NCBI GenBank assembly: GCA_002369295.1
Contig: DFDR01000167.1
Location: 1,057-7,116, forward strand
Origin: Desulfovibrionaceae bacterium UBA3823
GTDB taxonomy: Bacteria; Desulfobacterota; Desulfovibrionia; Desulfovibrionales; Desulfovibrionaceae
Reading direction: 5' to 3'
DNA length: 6,060 nt
In this document: positions 1 through 5,302 of the stretch, piece after piece
Layout: every line of letters begins with the position of its first letter
How positions within the stretch are numbered: position 1 is the stretch's first letter
Program-made: the position numbers and the translations under genes
Notes under the pieces: model-generated
What the model was told of the DNA's origin: nothing
Seen by the model: only the letters and a program-made list of their open reading frames with translations
Databases searched by the model: none

Positions 1-537
1 GCTCGCCAGCCAGGCCAGCCCAAGGAGACCCAGAACCCCTCCCTCTTCGACGTGGACGGCAACGTCATGCCCCTCCCCCAGGCGGACATGCTCCTCGAGT
101 TTTCGCTGCCCAACGGCGAGCGGCGCGCCGTCCTGCTCTCCGACAGGGAGCAGTGGGGCGTCAGAATGTTCGTCTTCCGCTACAGCGAAGAGCGCCAGCG
201 CTGGATGTGGCCGCTGGTCGGCGTGCACTACGGTCCCACCTTCAATGAAAACTCCCGCATCGCCGTCTACGAGCCCACGGCCCTCGCCAAGATGAGCGCA
301 GGCGCCAGAACCAGCATGATCCGGGAGCACGCCCTCGACGCCGGCAAGGCCGTCCAGCTTCTGCGCATCGTGCGCCAGGGCGGCTGGGAGCCCGAGGGCG
401 AGCGGGGCATGACGGCCGCGGAAATCGCAGCCGGCAAGACCGCCAAAGTCGCCTCGCCGAGGCCCTCCTCCATGGCCCGCGCCAGCCGCACCCACCACGA
501 GGCGGGCCACACCGGCAAGGGCGCCCGCCGCTCCTAG
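1..537 (+). CDS. Hypothetical protein, 5'-truncated by the window edge
   Basis: I do not recognise this protein. The frame is open from base 1, and the 17 codons before the first possible start (GTG at 52, then ATG at 67) carry no stop. A Shine-Dalgarno-like AAGGAG at 22-27 lies about 24 bases before the GTG, too far to serve it, so the true start is most likely left of the window. The visible part has a conserved-looking core with many aromatic and charged residues (for example WMWPLVGVHYGP), probably beta-rich. After it comes an alpha-helical stretch and a low-complexity basic tail rich in Ala, Ser, Lys, Arg and His, possibly disordered. No signal peptide, membrane segment or catalytic motif is visible. 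It lies 60 bases before the HIT gene on the same strand, so co-transcription is possible. Coding status is well supported by strongly C/G-ended codons; function is unknown. Confidence 0.7.
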   Translation, partial: ARQPGQPKETQNPSLFDVDGNVMPLPQADMLLEFSLPNGERRAVLLSDREQWGVRMFVFRYSEERQRWMWPLVGVHYGPTFNENSRIAVYEPTALAKMSAGARTSMIREHALDAGKAVQLLRIVRQGGWEPEGERGMTAAEIAAGKTAKVASPRPSSMARASRTHHEAGHTGKGARRS

Positions 538-583
538 GCCTGTCCCGCTCGCGCGCATTTCCCCCACCAACCACGCCAACCTC

Positions 584-591
584 AAGAGGAA
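584..591 (+). promoter_or_regulatory. Ribosome binding site of the HIT gene
   Basis: AAGAGGAA, with its GAGGA core 7 bases before the ATG at 598. It fixes the start of the HIT-family gene. Confidence 0.75.
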
Positions 592-597
592 CGCACC

Positions 598-1011
598 ATG
601 GCAGACTGCATCTTCTGCATGATAGCCGAAGGCAAGATCCCTTCGTCCAAGGTCTTTGAAAGCGACACCGTCTACGCCTTCCTGGATCTCAACCCCGTCC
701 ACAAGGGCCACACGCTGATCATCCCCAAGAAGCACGCCAAGGACCTCCTCCGCCTGCCCCCTGAACTCGGCCGCGACATCGTTGAAGCCATGCAGAATGT
801 GGGCCGCGCCGTGATGGAGGCCACGGGCGCCGACGGCTTCAACGTCATCCAGAACAATGGGCGCGCAGCCGGCCAGGAAGTCGAGCACGTCCACTGGCAC
901 ATCATCCCCCGCTTCGACGGCGACGGCCTCGCGTTCTGGGCCCAGACCAAGTACGAAAGCATGGATGCCATGAACGCCATGGCCGCCCAGATCCGGGCCA
1001 GGCTCGTCTAG
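598..1011 (+). CDS. HIT family (histidine triad, HinT-like) nucleotide hydrolase
   Basis: This is a cytoplasmic histidine-triad protein. Family members bind purine nucleotides and hydrolyse nucleoside phosphoramidates or related adenylated compounds through a covalent His-AMP intermediate. The signature HVHWHII at residues 97-103 supplies the triad H97, H99 and H101, followed by PRF. Upstream are the usual family landmarks: N-terminal CIFC (residues 4-7), the FLDLNPVHKGHTLIIPKKH strand-helix region (28-46), and the NVIQNNGRAAGQ nucleotide-binding loop (82-93). C4, C7 and H46 could be the zinc ligands found in some HIT proteins; a fourth ligand would be needed. The 137-residue length is normal for the HinT/HIT branch. 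The start is set by the ribosome binding site at 584-591. It lies between an unknown protein and a DUF1810 gene, and this context does not sharpen the function. The true cellular substrate cannot be predicted. Family assignment is secure. Confidence 0.95.
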   Translation: MADCIFCMIAEGKIPSSKVFESDTVYAFLDLNPVHKGHTLIIPKKHAKDLLRLPPELGRDIVEAMQNVGRAVMEATGADGFNVIQNNGRAAGQEVEHVHWHIIPRFDGDGLAFWAQTKYESMDAMNAMAAQIRARLV

Positions 1012-1047
1012 GCCTCCCGCGCAAGCCCCCGTCTGTCTCCTGCCTCC

Positions 1048-1053
1048 AGGAAG
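1048..1053 (+). promoter_or_regulatory. Ribosome binding site of the DUF1810 gene
   Basis: AGGAAG with 5 bases to the ATG at 1059, supporting that start. Confidence 0.65.
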
Positions 1054-1058
1054 CACGC

Positions 1059-1487
1059 ATGTCCGATCCCTACAGCCTCAAGCGCTTCACCGACGCCCAG
1101 GACACGGGTCTCTACGGCCAGGCCCTGGCGGAACTTCGCCAGGGGCGCAAGCACTCCCACTGGATCTGGTTCGTCTTTCCCCAGATTGCCGGTCTCGGAT
1201 CAAGCCCCATGGCCGTCGAGTACGCCATCTCGACCCTTGACGAGGCCAGGGCCTATCTGGCCCATCCCGTGCTCGGCCCCCGCCTGCACGAGGCGGCCCA
1301 AGCTCTGCTTGCTTCGGGCAAGACCGATCCCGAGGCCGTGCTCGGCTTCATCGACGCCATGAAGGTGCGCTCGTCCATGACCCTCTTTCACCGCGCGGCG
1401 CCTGAAGATCCCCTCTTCCCAGCCGTGCTCGGCACCTTCTATGCCGGTGCCGAGGACGAGAAGACCCTCGCCCTGCTCGGCCTGTAG
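1059..1487 (+). CDS. DUF1810 family protein
   Basis: The sequence matches my memory of the DUF1810 family along its whole length: DPYSLKRFTDAQ near the N-terminus (3-14), then the hallmark GRKHSHWIWFVFPQIAGLG block (29-47, key residues K31, S33, H34, W35, W37, F40, P41, Q42). It continues with DEARAYLAHPVLGPRL (61-76) and, near the end, KVRSSMTLFHRAA (102-114, key K102, R104, S105, S106, T108). At 142 residues it is a typical full-length member. It has no signal peptide or membrane helix, so it is probably cytoplasmic. The biochemical activity of this family is not established to my knowledge; some database entries carry the misleading name calpastatin. It starts 47 bases after the HIT gene with its own ribosome binding site, so it may share a transcript with it. 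Family assignment is strong, function open. Confidence 0.9.
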   Translation: MSDPYSLKRFTDAQDTGLYGQALAELRQGRKHSHWIWFVFPQIAGLGSSPMAVEYAISTLDEARAYLAHPVLGPRLHEAAQALLASGKTDPEAVLGFIDAMKVRSSMTLFHRAAPEDPLFPAVLGTFYAGAEDEKTLALLGL

Positions 1488-1510
1488 CGGCATTCGTTCC
1501 CCTTTTTGCC

Positions 1511-1554
1511 GAAGCCCTGCGCCTCCTCTCCATGCCCTAGGGACGCAGGGCTTC
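1511..1554 (+). terminator. Inverted repeat after the DUF1810 gene, possible terminator
   Basis: An 11-base perfect inverted repeat (GAAGCCCTGCG at 1511-1521, CGCAGGGCTTC at 1544-1554) encloses a 22-base loop. It starts 23 bases after the DUF1810 stop. It is well placed to end the left-hand transcript, but no run of U follows the stem (a T-run, 1502-1506, precedes it instead), so classical intrinsic termination is uncertain. It could instead protect the 3' end of the mRNA. Confidence 0.35.
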
Positions 1555-1560
1555 CGTCGC

Positions 1561-1604
1561 TCTGGGACTTCCCTCCCCACGTTCTGGGTCTTCCCTCCCC
1601 CATG
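1561..1604 (+). repeat. Two-copy tandem repeat with a 22-base period
   Basis: The first 18 bases of the two units (1561-1578 and 1583-1600) agree at 17 positions, both reading TCTGGG, one variable base, then CTTCCCTCCCC. The last four bases of each unit differ. The repeat lies in the gene-free stretch and is pyrimidine-rich on the + strand. No function is evident. Confidence 0.6.
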
Positions 1605-1963
1605 CCTCGGCATGGCCTGCCGCCGGGAGAAGCCCAGCACCCGGCAGCCGCGAAGGACAGGGCAAAAGCCCGCAGCCTGGTCCTGCCAACCGGCAGGCTG
1701 CTCTGCAGGCAAGCGGCGTTGGGGAGGATGGGGACAAGGAGCGGAGGCAATTCCCAGACGGGGGAGCGTTTGCCCAGGAACGCATGAACGGCAGACGGCG
1801 ATGCCGGCGGCCTGCAGGATCAGCCAACGCTTGCTGGCAGGCTCCCTGCGGCAGCTTCAGGCATGCCTGCCGGCGCGCAGAGCAAGGGCGCGACGTCGCG
1901 GGCCCCAAGCCGCAACGGCAGGAAAAGGCTTCCAGCTAAGCGAAGCTGGGATGTTGCAAGTTG

Positions 1964-1973
1964 TGCATATGCA
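1964..1973. promoter_or_regulatory. Perfect 10-base palindrome next to the -35 box, candidate operator
   Basis: TGCATATGCA is a perfect palindrome that abuts the TTGACA hexamer at 1974. Its placement just upstream of or touching the -35 box suits either an activator or a repressor that controls the TRAP operon. TRAP operons are often governed by GntR-type or similar regulators (general knowledge), but no regulator gene is in this window. Confidence 0.35.
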
Positions 1974-2002
1974 TTGACATTCCCTCGGCGAGGGCCGAAA
2001 AT
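1974..2002 (+). promoter_or_regulatory. Sigma-70-type promoter for the TRAP operon
   Basis: A perfect -35 hexamer TTGACA (1974-1979) is followed after 17 bases by GAAAAT (1997-2002), a 4-of-6 match to the -10 consensus. The local sequence turns AT-rich here within GC-rich surroundings. Predicted transcription would start near 2009, leaving a leader of about 75 bases before the dctP ATG. The spacer contains a small inverted repeat, CCCTC/GAGGG (1982-1994, 3-base loop), that could be part of an operator. It is the best promoter candidate in the window, though unproven. Confidence 0.5.
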
Positions 2003-2073
2003 ATTTCCCTTCGTTTTTCAGACCCTGCGACGCCAGGCCAGCAAGCCTCCGCCGCCTCCACCCACCCCTACAC

Positions 2074-2080
2074 GAGGAAA
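2074..2080 (+). promoter_or_regulatory. Ribosome binding site of dctP
   Basis: GAGGAAA ends 5 bases before the ATG at 2086. It selects this ATG, which also gives a well-formed signal peptide. Confidence 0.75.
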
Positions 2081-2085
2081 GCAGC

Positions 2086-3171
2086 ATGCAGCTCTTCCAT
2101 GCCTTTGCCAGAATCGCCTGCGCCCTTGCCTGCGCGCTTCTGCTCGCAGCCCCTGCCATGGCAGGCGCCTACAAGCAGGAATACAAGCTCAGCGTCGTTC
2201 CCGGCCCCACCTCCGGCTGGGCGCTGACCGCCATGTACTTCGCCGACCAGGTCCGCGAGCGCACCAACGGACGCGTCAACATCAAGGTCTATCCCGCAGG
2301 CCAGCTCTTCGCCGGCAAGCAGACCAACGAATTCCCCCTGCTCCGCCAGGGTGCCATCGACTTCGCGCTGGGCTCCACCATCAACTGGTCGCCCCAGGTG
2401 AAGGAGCTCAACCTCCCCTGCATGCCCTTCCTCATCGGCGCGCAGCCCCATCCCTACAAGGCCATGGATGCCATTCTCGCCGGCAAGTCGGGCCAGATGA
2501 TGCGCGAGGCCATCGAAAAGAAGGGCGTCCACGTCATCGGCTGGGCCGAGAACGGCTTTCGGGAGCTGACCACCAGCAAGGGGCCCGTCACCAAGCCTGC
2601 AGACCTCGAGGGCATGAAGATCCGCGTCGTCGGCAGCCCCATCTTCATCGAAACCTTCCGCGCCCTCGGCGCCAACCCCGTCAACATGAACTGGTCCGAA
2701 GCCGTCACTGGCTTCCAGCAGGGCATCGTCGACGGCCAGGAGAACCCCACCAACGGCATCAACCTCACCGTCAAGATCTGGCTCTACCACAAGCACCACT
2801 GCGACTGGCACTACGTCATCGACCCCCTGCTCACGAGCGTCAATCCCAAGGTCTGGGCCAGCTTCACGCCTGAAGACCAGAAGATAATCGAAGAGTGCGC
2901 GACCCTCACAGAGAAGTACGGCAAGGCCCTCTCCCGCGTCGGCCTCGACGAGGGCGAATCCCTCGCCTACCTCAAGAGCCTGGGCAAGGCTCCTGCCGTC
3001 ACCGATCCCTACGCTTTCATGGCGCAGAACGGCATGACCGTGACCCGCCTGACCCCTGAGCAGATCAAGGTCTTCGCCGACGCCACCAAGGACGTCCGCG
3101 AGGAGTGGACCAAGAAGATCGGTCCCGAACTCGTCAAGGCTGCCGAAGCGGACATGGCCTCGGTCAAGTAG
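2086..3171 (+). CDS. dctP: TRAP transporter substrate-binding protein (DctP family)
   Basis: This is the periplasmic receptor of a TRAP transporter. It binds a small, usually carboxylate-bearing solute and delivers it to the membrane subunits. A Sec signal peptide is clear: R9, a hydrophobic core to about residue 22, and a likely cut after A26 (APAMA). The mature part follows the DctP pattern: YPAGQLFAG (69-77), the GAIDFALG segment (89-96), and the core MKIRVVGSPIFIETFRALGA (177-196), whose R180 matches the arginine that forms the substrate salt bridge in characterised members. Then comes WSEAVTGFQQGIVDGQENP (203-221), with N220 at the conserved pocket asparagine. The 361-residue length is slightly above typical. 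Residues 235-242 (HKHHCDWH) are unusually rich in His plus a Cys, at a place close to the pocket in family structures. The gene leads a P-Q-M operon and has its own promoter region. Family is certain; the substrate cannot be deduced. Confidence 0.95.
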   Translation: MQLFHAFARIACALACALLLAAPAMAGAYKQEYKLSVVPGPTSGWALTAMYFADQVRERTNGRVNIKVYPAGQLFAGKQTNEFPLLRQGAIDFALGSTINWSPQVKELNLPCMPFLIGAQPHPYKAMDAILAGKSGQMMREAIEKKGVHVIGWAENGFRELTTSKGPVTKPADLEGMKIRVVGSPIFIETFRALGANPVNMNWSEAVTGFQQGIVDGQENPTNGINLTVKIWLYHKHHCDWHYVIDPLLTSVNPKVWASFTPEDQKIIEECATLTEKYGKALSRVGLDEGESLAYLKSLGKAPAVTDPYAFMAQNGMTVTRLTPEQIKVFADATKDVREEWTKKIGPELVKAAEADMASVK

Positions 3172-3188
3172 GCATCCCCCTTTCTCTT

Positions 3189-3227
3189 GGGCCGGTAGAC
3201 TGCGTTCTGCCGGCCCTCTCTTTTTGC
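3189..3227 (+). terminator. Hairpin plus U-run between dctP and dctQ (attenuator)
   Basis: An 11-bp stem (3189-3199 with 3206-3216, ten Watson-Crick pairs and one G-U wobble, beginning GGGCCGG) closes a 6-base loop. It is followed at once by TCTCTTTTTGC. This is the form of a Rho-independent terminator. It begins 17 bases after the dctP stop, and the U-run ends just before the dctQ ribosome binding site (3228-3233). Since dctQ and dctM have no other promoter that I can see, partial read-through is the likely role: much dctP mRNA, less dctQM mRNA. Such a hairpin can also stabilise the dctP transcript. Confidence 0.8.
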
Positions 3228-3233
3228 AGAGGA
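3228..3233 (+). promoter_or_regulatory. Ribosome binding site of dctQ
   Basis: AGAGGA lies 10 bases before the ATG at 3244, directly after the U-run of the attenuator. Folding of the hairpin should not mask it, but the two sit close enough to interact. Confidence 0.65.
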
Positions 3234-3243
3234 TTTCACCATC

Positions 3244-3714
3244 ATGTGGAGCTTTTTTAACAGACGGCTCGAGGAAGTACTGGGAGCCGCCATGCTTGCC
3301 GTCATGGTGACGGTGACCTTCGTCAACGTCATCGTCCGCTATTGCACGACCTTTTCCTTCGCCTGGACTGAGGAGATCACCATCAACTTCTTCGTCTGGG
3401 TCGTCCTGCTGGGCACGGCCCGCTCCTTCCGGGAAGGCGGAAACCTCTGCATGAACCTGCTCTACAATGCCCTCCCCAGACCCATGCGCCTGGTCTGCTA
3501 CCTCGCTGGCATCGGCATCTGCCTTCTCTTCTTTGGCGCCCTTGCCTGGACGGGCACCCTGGAGGTGCTAGACGAAATTGACCTGCAGGCGACCTCGGAG
3601 TCTCTGGAAATCCCCGTCTGGCTCTACACCGTCGGCACGCCGATCCTGTCTGCGCTAACCCTGGTCCGCATACTCCAGAACGCCTTCGAGACTCTCAGCG
3701 CAAGAAGCTGGTAG
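3244..3714 (+). CDS. dctQ: TRAP transporter small permease subunit (DctQ family)
   Basis: This is the small inner-membrane subunit, which pairs with DctM and helps dock the binding protein. Four hydrophobic helices are visible at about residues 13-33, 45-62, 83-106 and 125-146, as expected for the family, and the 156-residue length is typical. Family landmarks are FVNVIVRY (26-33, with N28 and R32), WTEEI (41-45), the ARSFREGG turn (59-66) and LEIPVWLY (121-128). The start follows from the ribosome binding site at 3228-3233. It lies 72 bases after dctP, with the attenuator in the gap, and only 12 bases before dctM. The function as the DctQ partner is secure from both sequence and context. Confidence 0.93.
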   Translation: MWSFFNRRLEEVLGAAMLAVMVTVTFVNVIVRYCTTFSFAWTEEITINFFVWVVLLGTARSFREGGNLCMNLLYNALPRPMRLVCYLAGIGICLLFFGALAWTGTLEVLDEIDLQATSESLEIPVWLYTVGTPILSALTLVRILQNAFETLSARSW

Positions 3715-3718
3715 GGAG
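3713..3718 (+). promoter_or_regulatory. Ribosome binding site of dctM overlapping the dctQ stop codon
   Basis: AGGGAG starts inside the TAG stop of dctQ (3712-3714) and lies 8 bases before the ATG at 3727. The overlap of stop and ribosome binding site points to translational coupling of the two membrane subunits. Confidence 0.7.
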
Positions 3719-3726
3719 CGTACGCC

Positions 3727-5022
3727 ATGAACAGCCAAGCCTTCGCCGATCCTGCCTTCTGGATGCTCGTCCTCTTCCTGGTGCCACTGCTCATCCGCGT
3801 GCCCATCGCCGTGTCCCTCGGCTTCGCTGCCCTTGCCGTCGTGTGGGCCTGGGACATGGGCGTCAACATGATCTCCTACAACTTCTTTGCCGGCATCGCC
3901 AAGTTCCCCCTGCTCGCCATCCCCTTCTTCGTCCTGGCAGGCTACATCATGGAGCGCGCCGGCATAGCGGCCCGCATTATCGAGCTCATGGAGGCCCTGG
4001 TCGGCGAAAAGACCGGCGGCCTTGCCATCGCGGCCGTCGCCGTCTGCACCTTCTGGGGTGCCGTGAGCGGTTCCGGACCCGCCACCGTGGCGGCCCTCGG
4101 CCTCGTGCTCATTCCCGGCATGGCCAAGGCCGGCTACGACAAGCCCTTTGCCGCCTCCACCATCGCCGTCACCTCGGGCCTTGCCATCGTCATTCCCCCG
4201 AGCATCGCCTTCATCGTCTACGGCGGCATCACCAACACCTCGGTGCCGGCACTCTTCGCAGCCGGCTTCGTGCCCGGCCTCGTGGTGGCGGGCTTCATCC
4301 TCATGGCCGTGCTCCTTATCTCGCACAGGCGGGGCTACCACGGCGTGAAGCGCACCAAGCCACTGCTAGCGGTCTTCAAAGACTCCTTCTGGGGAGCCAT
4401 GACGCCCGTCGTCATCCTCGGCGGCATCTACGGCGGCATCTTCACCCCTACAGAGGCTGCAGCCATCGCCGTCTTCTACGGGCTCTTCGTCGGCATCTTC
4501 ATCTACAAGACCATCGTCAGCGCCAAGATGCTCTTCGAGATCTTCGCCGAGTCCATGCGCGCCACGGCAGTCGTCATGATCGTCGTCACCTGCGCAGGCC
4601 TCTTCAGCTGGGTGGCGTCCACGGTCGGGCTCATCGAGAAGGGTTCTGTGGCGCTGCTCTCCATTTCCAACAACGAGTGGGTGATCATGCTGATTATCAA
4701 CGTCATCCTGCTCCTTGCCGGCATGCTGCTGGACGCCATCTCCATCTACTACGTTTTCCTGCCCTTCATGATGCCCATCATGGCCGCCTTCGGCTGGGAT
4801 CCCATCTGGTTCGGCATCGTCATGACCATCAACCTCGCCATAGGCCAGGTGACGCCTCCCGTGGCCGTGAACCTCTACGTGGCCGCCAACATCAGCGACC
4901 TCACCATCGAAGATGTGAGCCGCTCCAGCCTCCCGCTCATTCTGGCGGCCTTCCTGGCCCTTGTCGTGATCATCCTCTTTCCCGGGCTTTCCACCTTCAT
5001 GCCAAAGCTGCTGGGACTGTAG
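3727..5022 (+). CDS. dctM: TRAP transporter large permease subunit (DctM family)
   Basis: This is the large inner-membrane subunit that forms the ion-coupled translocation path. It is a polytopic protein of 431 residues, the normal length for DctM, with hydrophobic segments along its whole length. Diagnostic motifs appear in order: PLLAIPFFVLAGYIME (61-76), FWGAVSGSGPATVAALG (109-125, glycine/serine-rich substrate or ion loop), GLAIVIPPSIAFIVYG (151-166), GGIFTPTEAAAIAVFYG (start at 236), and GQVTPPVAVNLYVAA near the C-terminus (from 373, with T376-P377-P378). The paired loops reflect the inverted-repeat elevator fold of this family. The ATG is supported by the ribosome binding site at 3713-3718. 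The gene is last in the operon; no strong intrinsic terminator follows. The transporter type is certain, while ion and substrate specificity are inferred only from the family. Confidence 0.95.
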   Translation: MNSQAFADPAFWMLVLFLVPLLIRVPIAVSLGFAALAVVWAWDMGVNMISYNFFAGIAKFPLLAIPFFVLAGYIMERAGIAARIIELMEALVGEKTGGLAIAAVAVCTFWGAVSGSGPATVAALGLVLIPGMAKAGYDKPFAASTIAVTSGLAIVIPPSIAFIVYGGITNTSVPALFAAGFVPGLVVAGFILMAVLLISHRRGYHGVKRTKPLLAVFKDSFWGAMTPVVILGGIYGGIFTPTEAAAIAVFYGLFVGIFIYKTIVSAKMLFEIFAESMRATAVVMIVVTCAGLFSWVASTVGLIEKGSVALLSISNNEWVIMLIINVILLLAGMLLDAISIYYVFLPFMMPIMAAFGWDPIWFGIVMTINLAIGQVTPPVAVNLYVAANISDLTIEDVSRSSLPLILAAFLALVVIILFPGLSTFMPKLLGL

Positions 5023-5069
5023 GCCCCGGGCACGGAAGCACGACCGACAAAAAGCTGTACTTGGTTATT

Positions 5070-5091
5070 GCGTGTGAAGTGTGTCGCACGC
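5070..5091. terminator. Weak hairpin downstream of dctM, possible terminator
   Basis: GCGTGTG (5070-5076) pairs with CGCACGC (5085-5091) through 7 pairs including one G-U, with an 8-base loop. No U-run follows directly on either strand. It lies between dctM and the oppositely oriented nuclease remnant, a natural place for a terminator, but support is weak. Confidence 0.25.
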
Positions 5092-5148
5092 CATTGCAAT
5101 TTAGCTTGTCACATTGCCTTAGTCGTTTTGTCACAACTTTGAGAATGT

Positions 5149-5178
5149 TTGCAATATACCGATATCATTGAATAATAT
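5149..5178 (+). promoter_or_regulatory. Promoter-like sequence in the AT-rich block
   Basis: TTGCAA (5149-5154) and TAATAT (5173-5178) are separated by 18 bases, each matching 4 of 6 consensus positions. No gene in the + direction follows within reach, so this may be a relic or a chance match in AT-rich DNA. Confidence 0.2.
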
Positions 5179-5302
5179 TTTTTCGCTCCGAACTTGGCGT
5201 GACAGGGTCAAATAACGCTTTGCGACAAATGACAAAGCCTATGCACAGAAACAACGGAAAGAAAGACGCTGCGGGACGGTGATCTACCCCCTGCCCAGGG
5301 CG

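Larger units (their letters stand above)
1488..1960. other. GC-rich gene-free stretch with many palindromes
   Basis: No credible gene is seen on either strand. Open frames here are Pro/Arg/Ala-rich, lack ribosome binding sites and match no family I know. The stretch holds several short inverted repeats: CATGCC/GGCATG (1601-1614, 2-base loop), CCTGCC/GGCAGG (1682-1697, 4-base loop), the 12-base perfect palindrome CAGGCATGCCTG (1858-1869), and CCAGCT/AGCTGG (1932-1949, 6-base loop). CCTGC/GCAGG words recur throughout. This suggests structured intergenic DNA or a much-decayed gene. Confidence 0.5.
5041..5240. other. AT-rich non-coding block with repeated TTGTC motifs
   Basis: Composition changes sharply just after dctM: by hand count 55 of the 80 bases at 5101-5180 are A or T, in contrast to the GC-rich genes before it. 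TTGTCACA occurs twice as direct repeats 22 bases apart (5106-5113 and 5128-5135). The inverse GACAA occurs at 5046-5050, 5224-5228 and 5231-5235. ATTGCAAT (5093-5100) is an 8-base palindrome and TTGCAAT recurs at 5149-5155. No gene is seen. It looks like a regulatory region, or a boundary of acquired DNA, whose partner gene is lost. Confidence 0.55.

Noticed and set aside
22..27. AAGGAG as a ribosome binding site for a GTG start at 52
   Set aside because: The 24-base spacing is too long and the frame is open further left, so the gene most likely begins outside the window.
1441..1977. + strand open frame in the gap before dctP
   Set aside because: Starts inside the DUF1810 gene, has a Pro/Arg/Ala-rich low-complexity product, lacks a ribosome binding site, and overlaps hairpins and the promoter.
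2068..2811. Minus-strand open frame of 247 codons opposite dctP
   Set aside because: Mirror of the DctP codons; the + strand has the signal peptide, the ribosome binding site and the DctP motifs.
3655..4341. Minus-strand open frame opposite dctM
   Set aside because: Gly/Asp/Glu/His-rich antisense product typical of high-GC genes; no family match and no start signal.
3843..5171. Long + strand open frame of 442 codons running through dctM
   Set aside because: It is the shifted frame of dctM: His/Arg-rich product, no ribosome binding site, while the dctM frame shows all family motifs.
5241..5282. Very short open frame MHRNNGKKDAAGR after the AT-rich block
   Set aside because: Only 13 codons and no ribosome binding site; probably chance.
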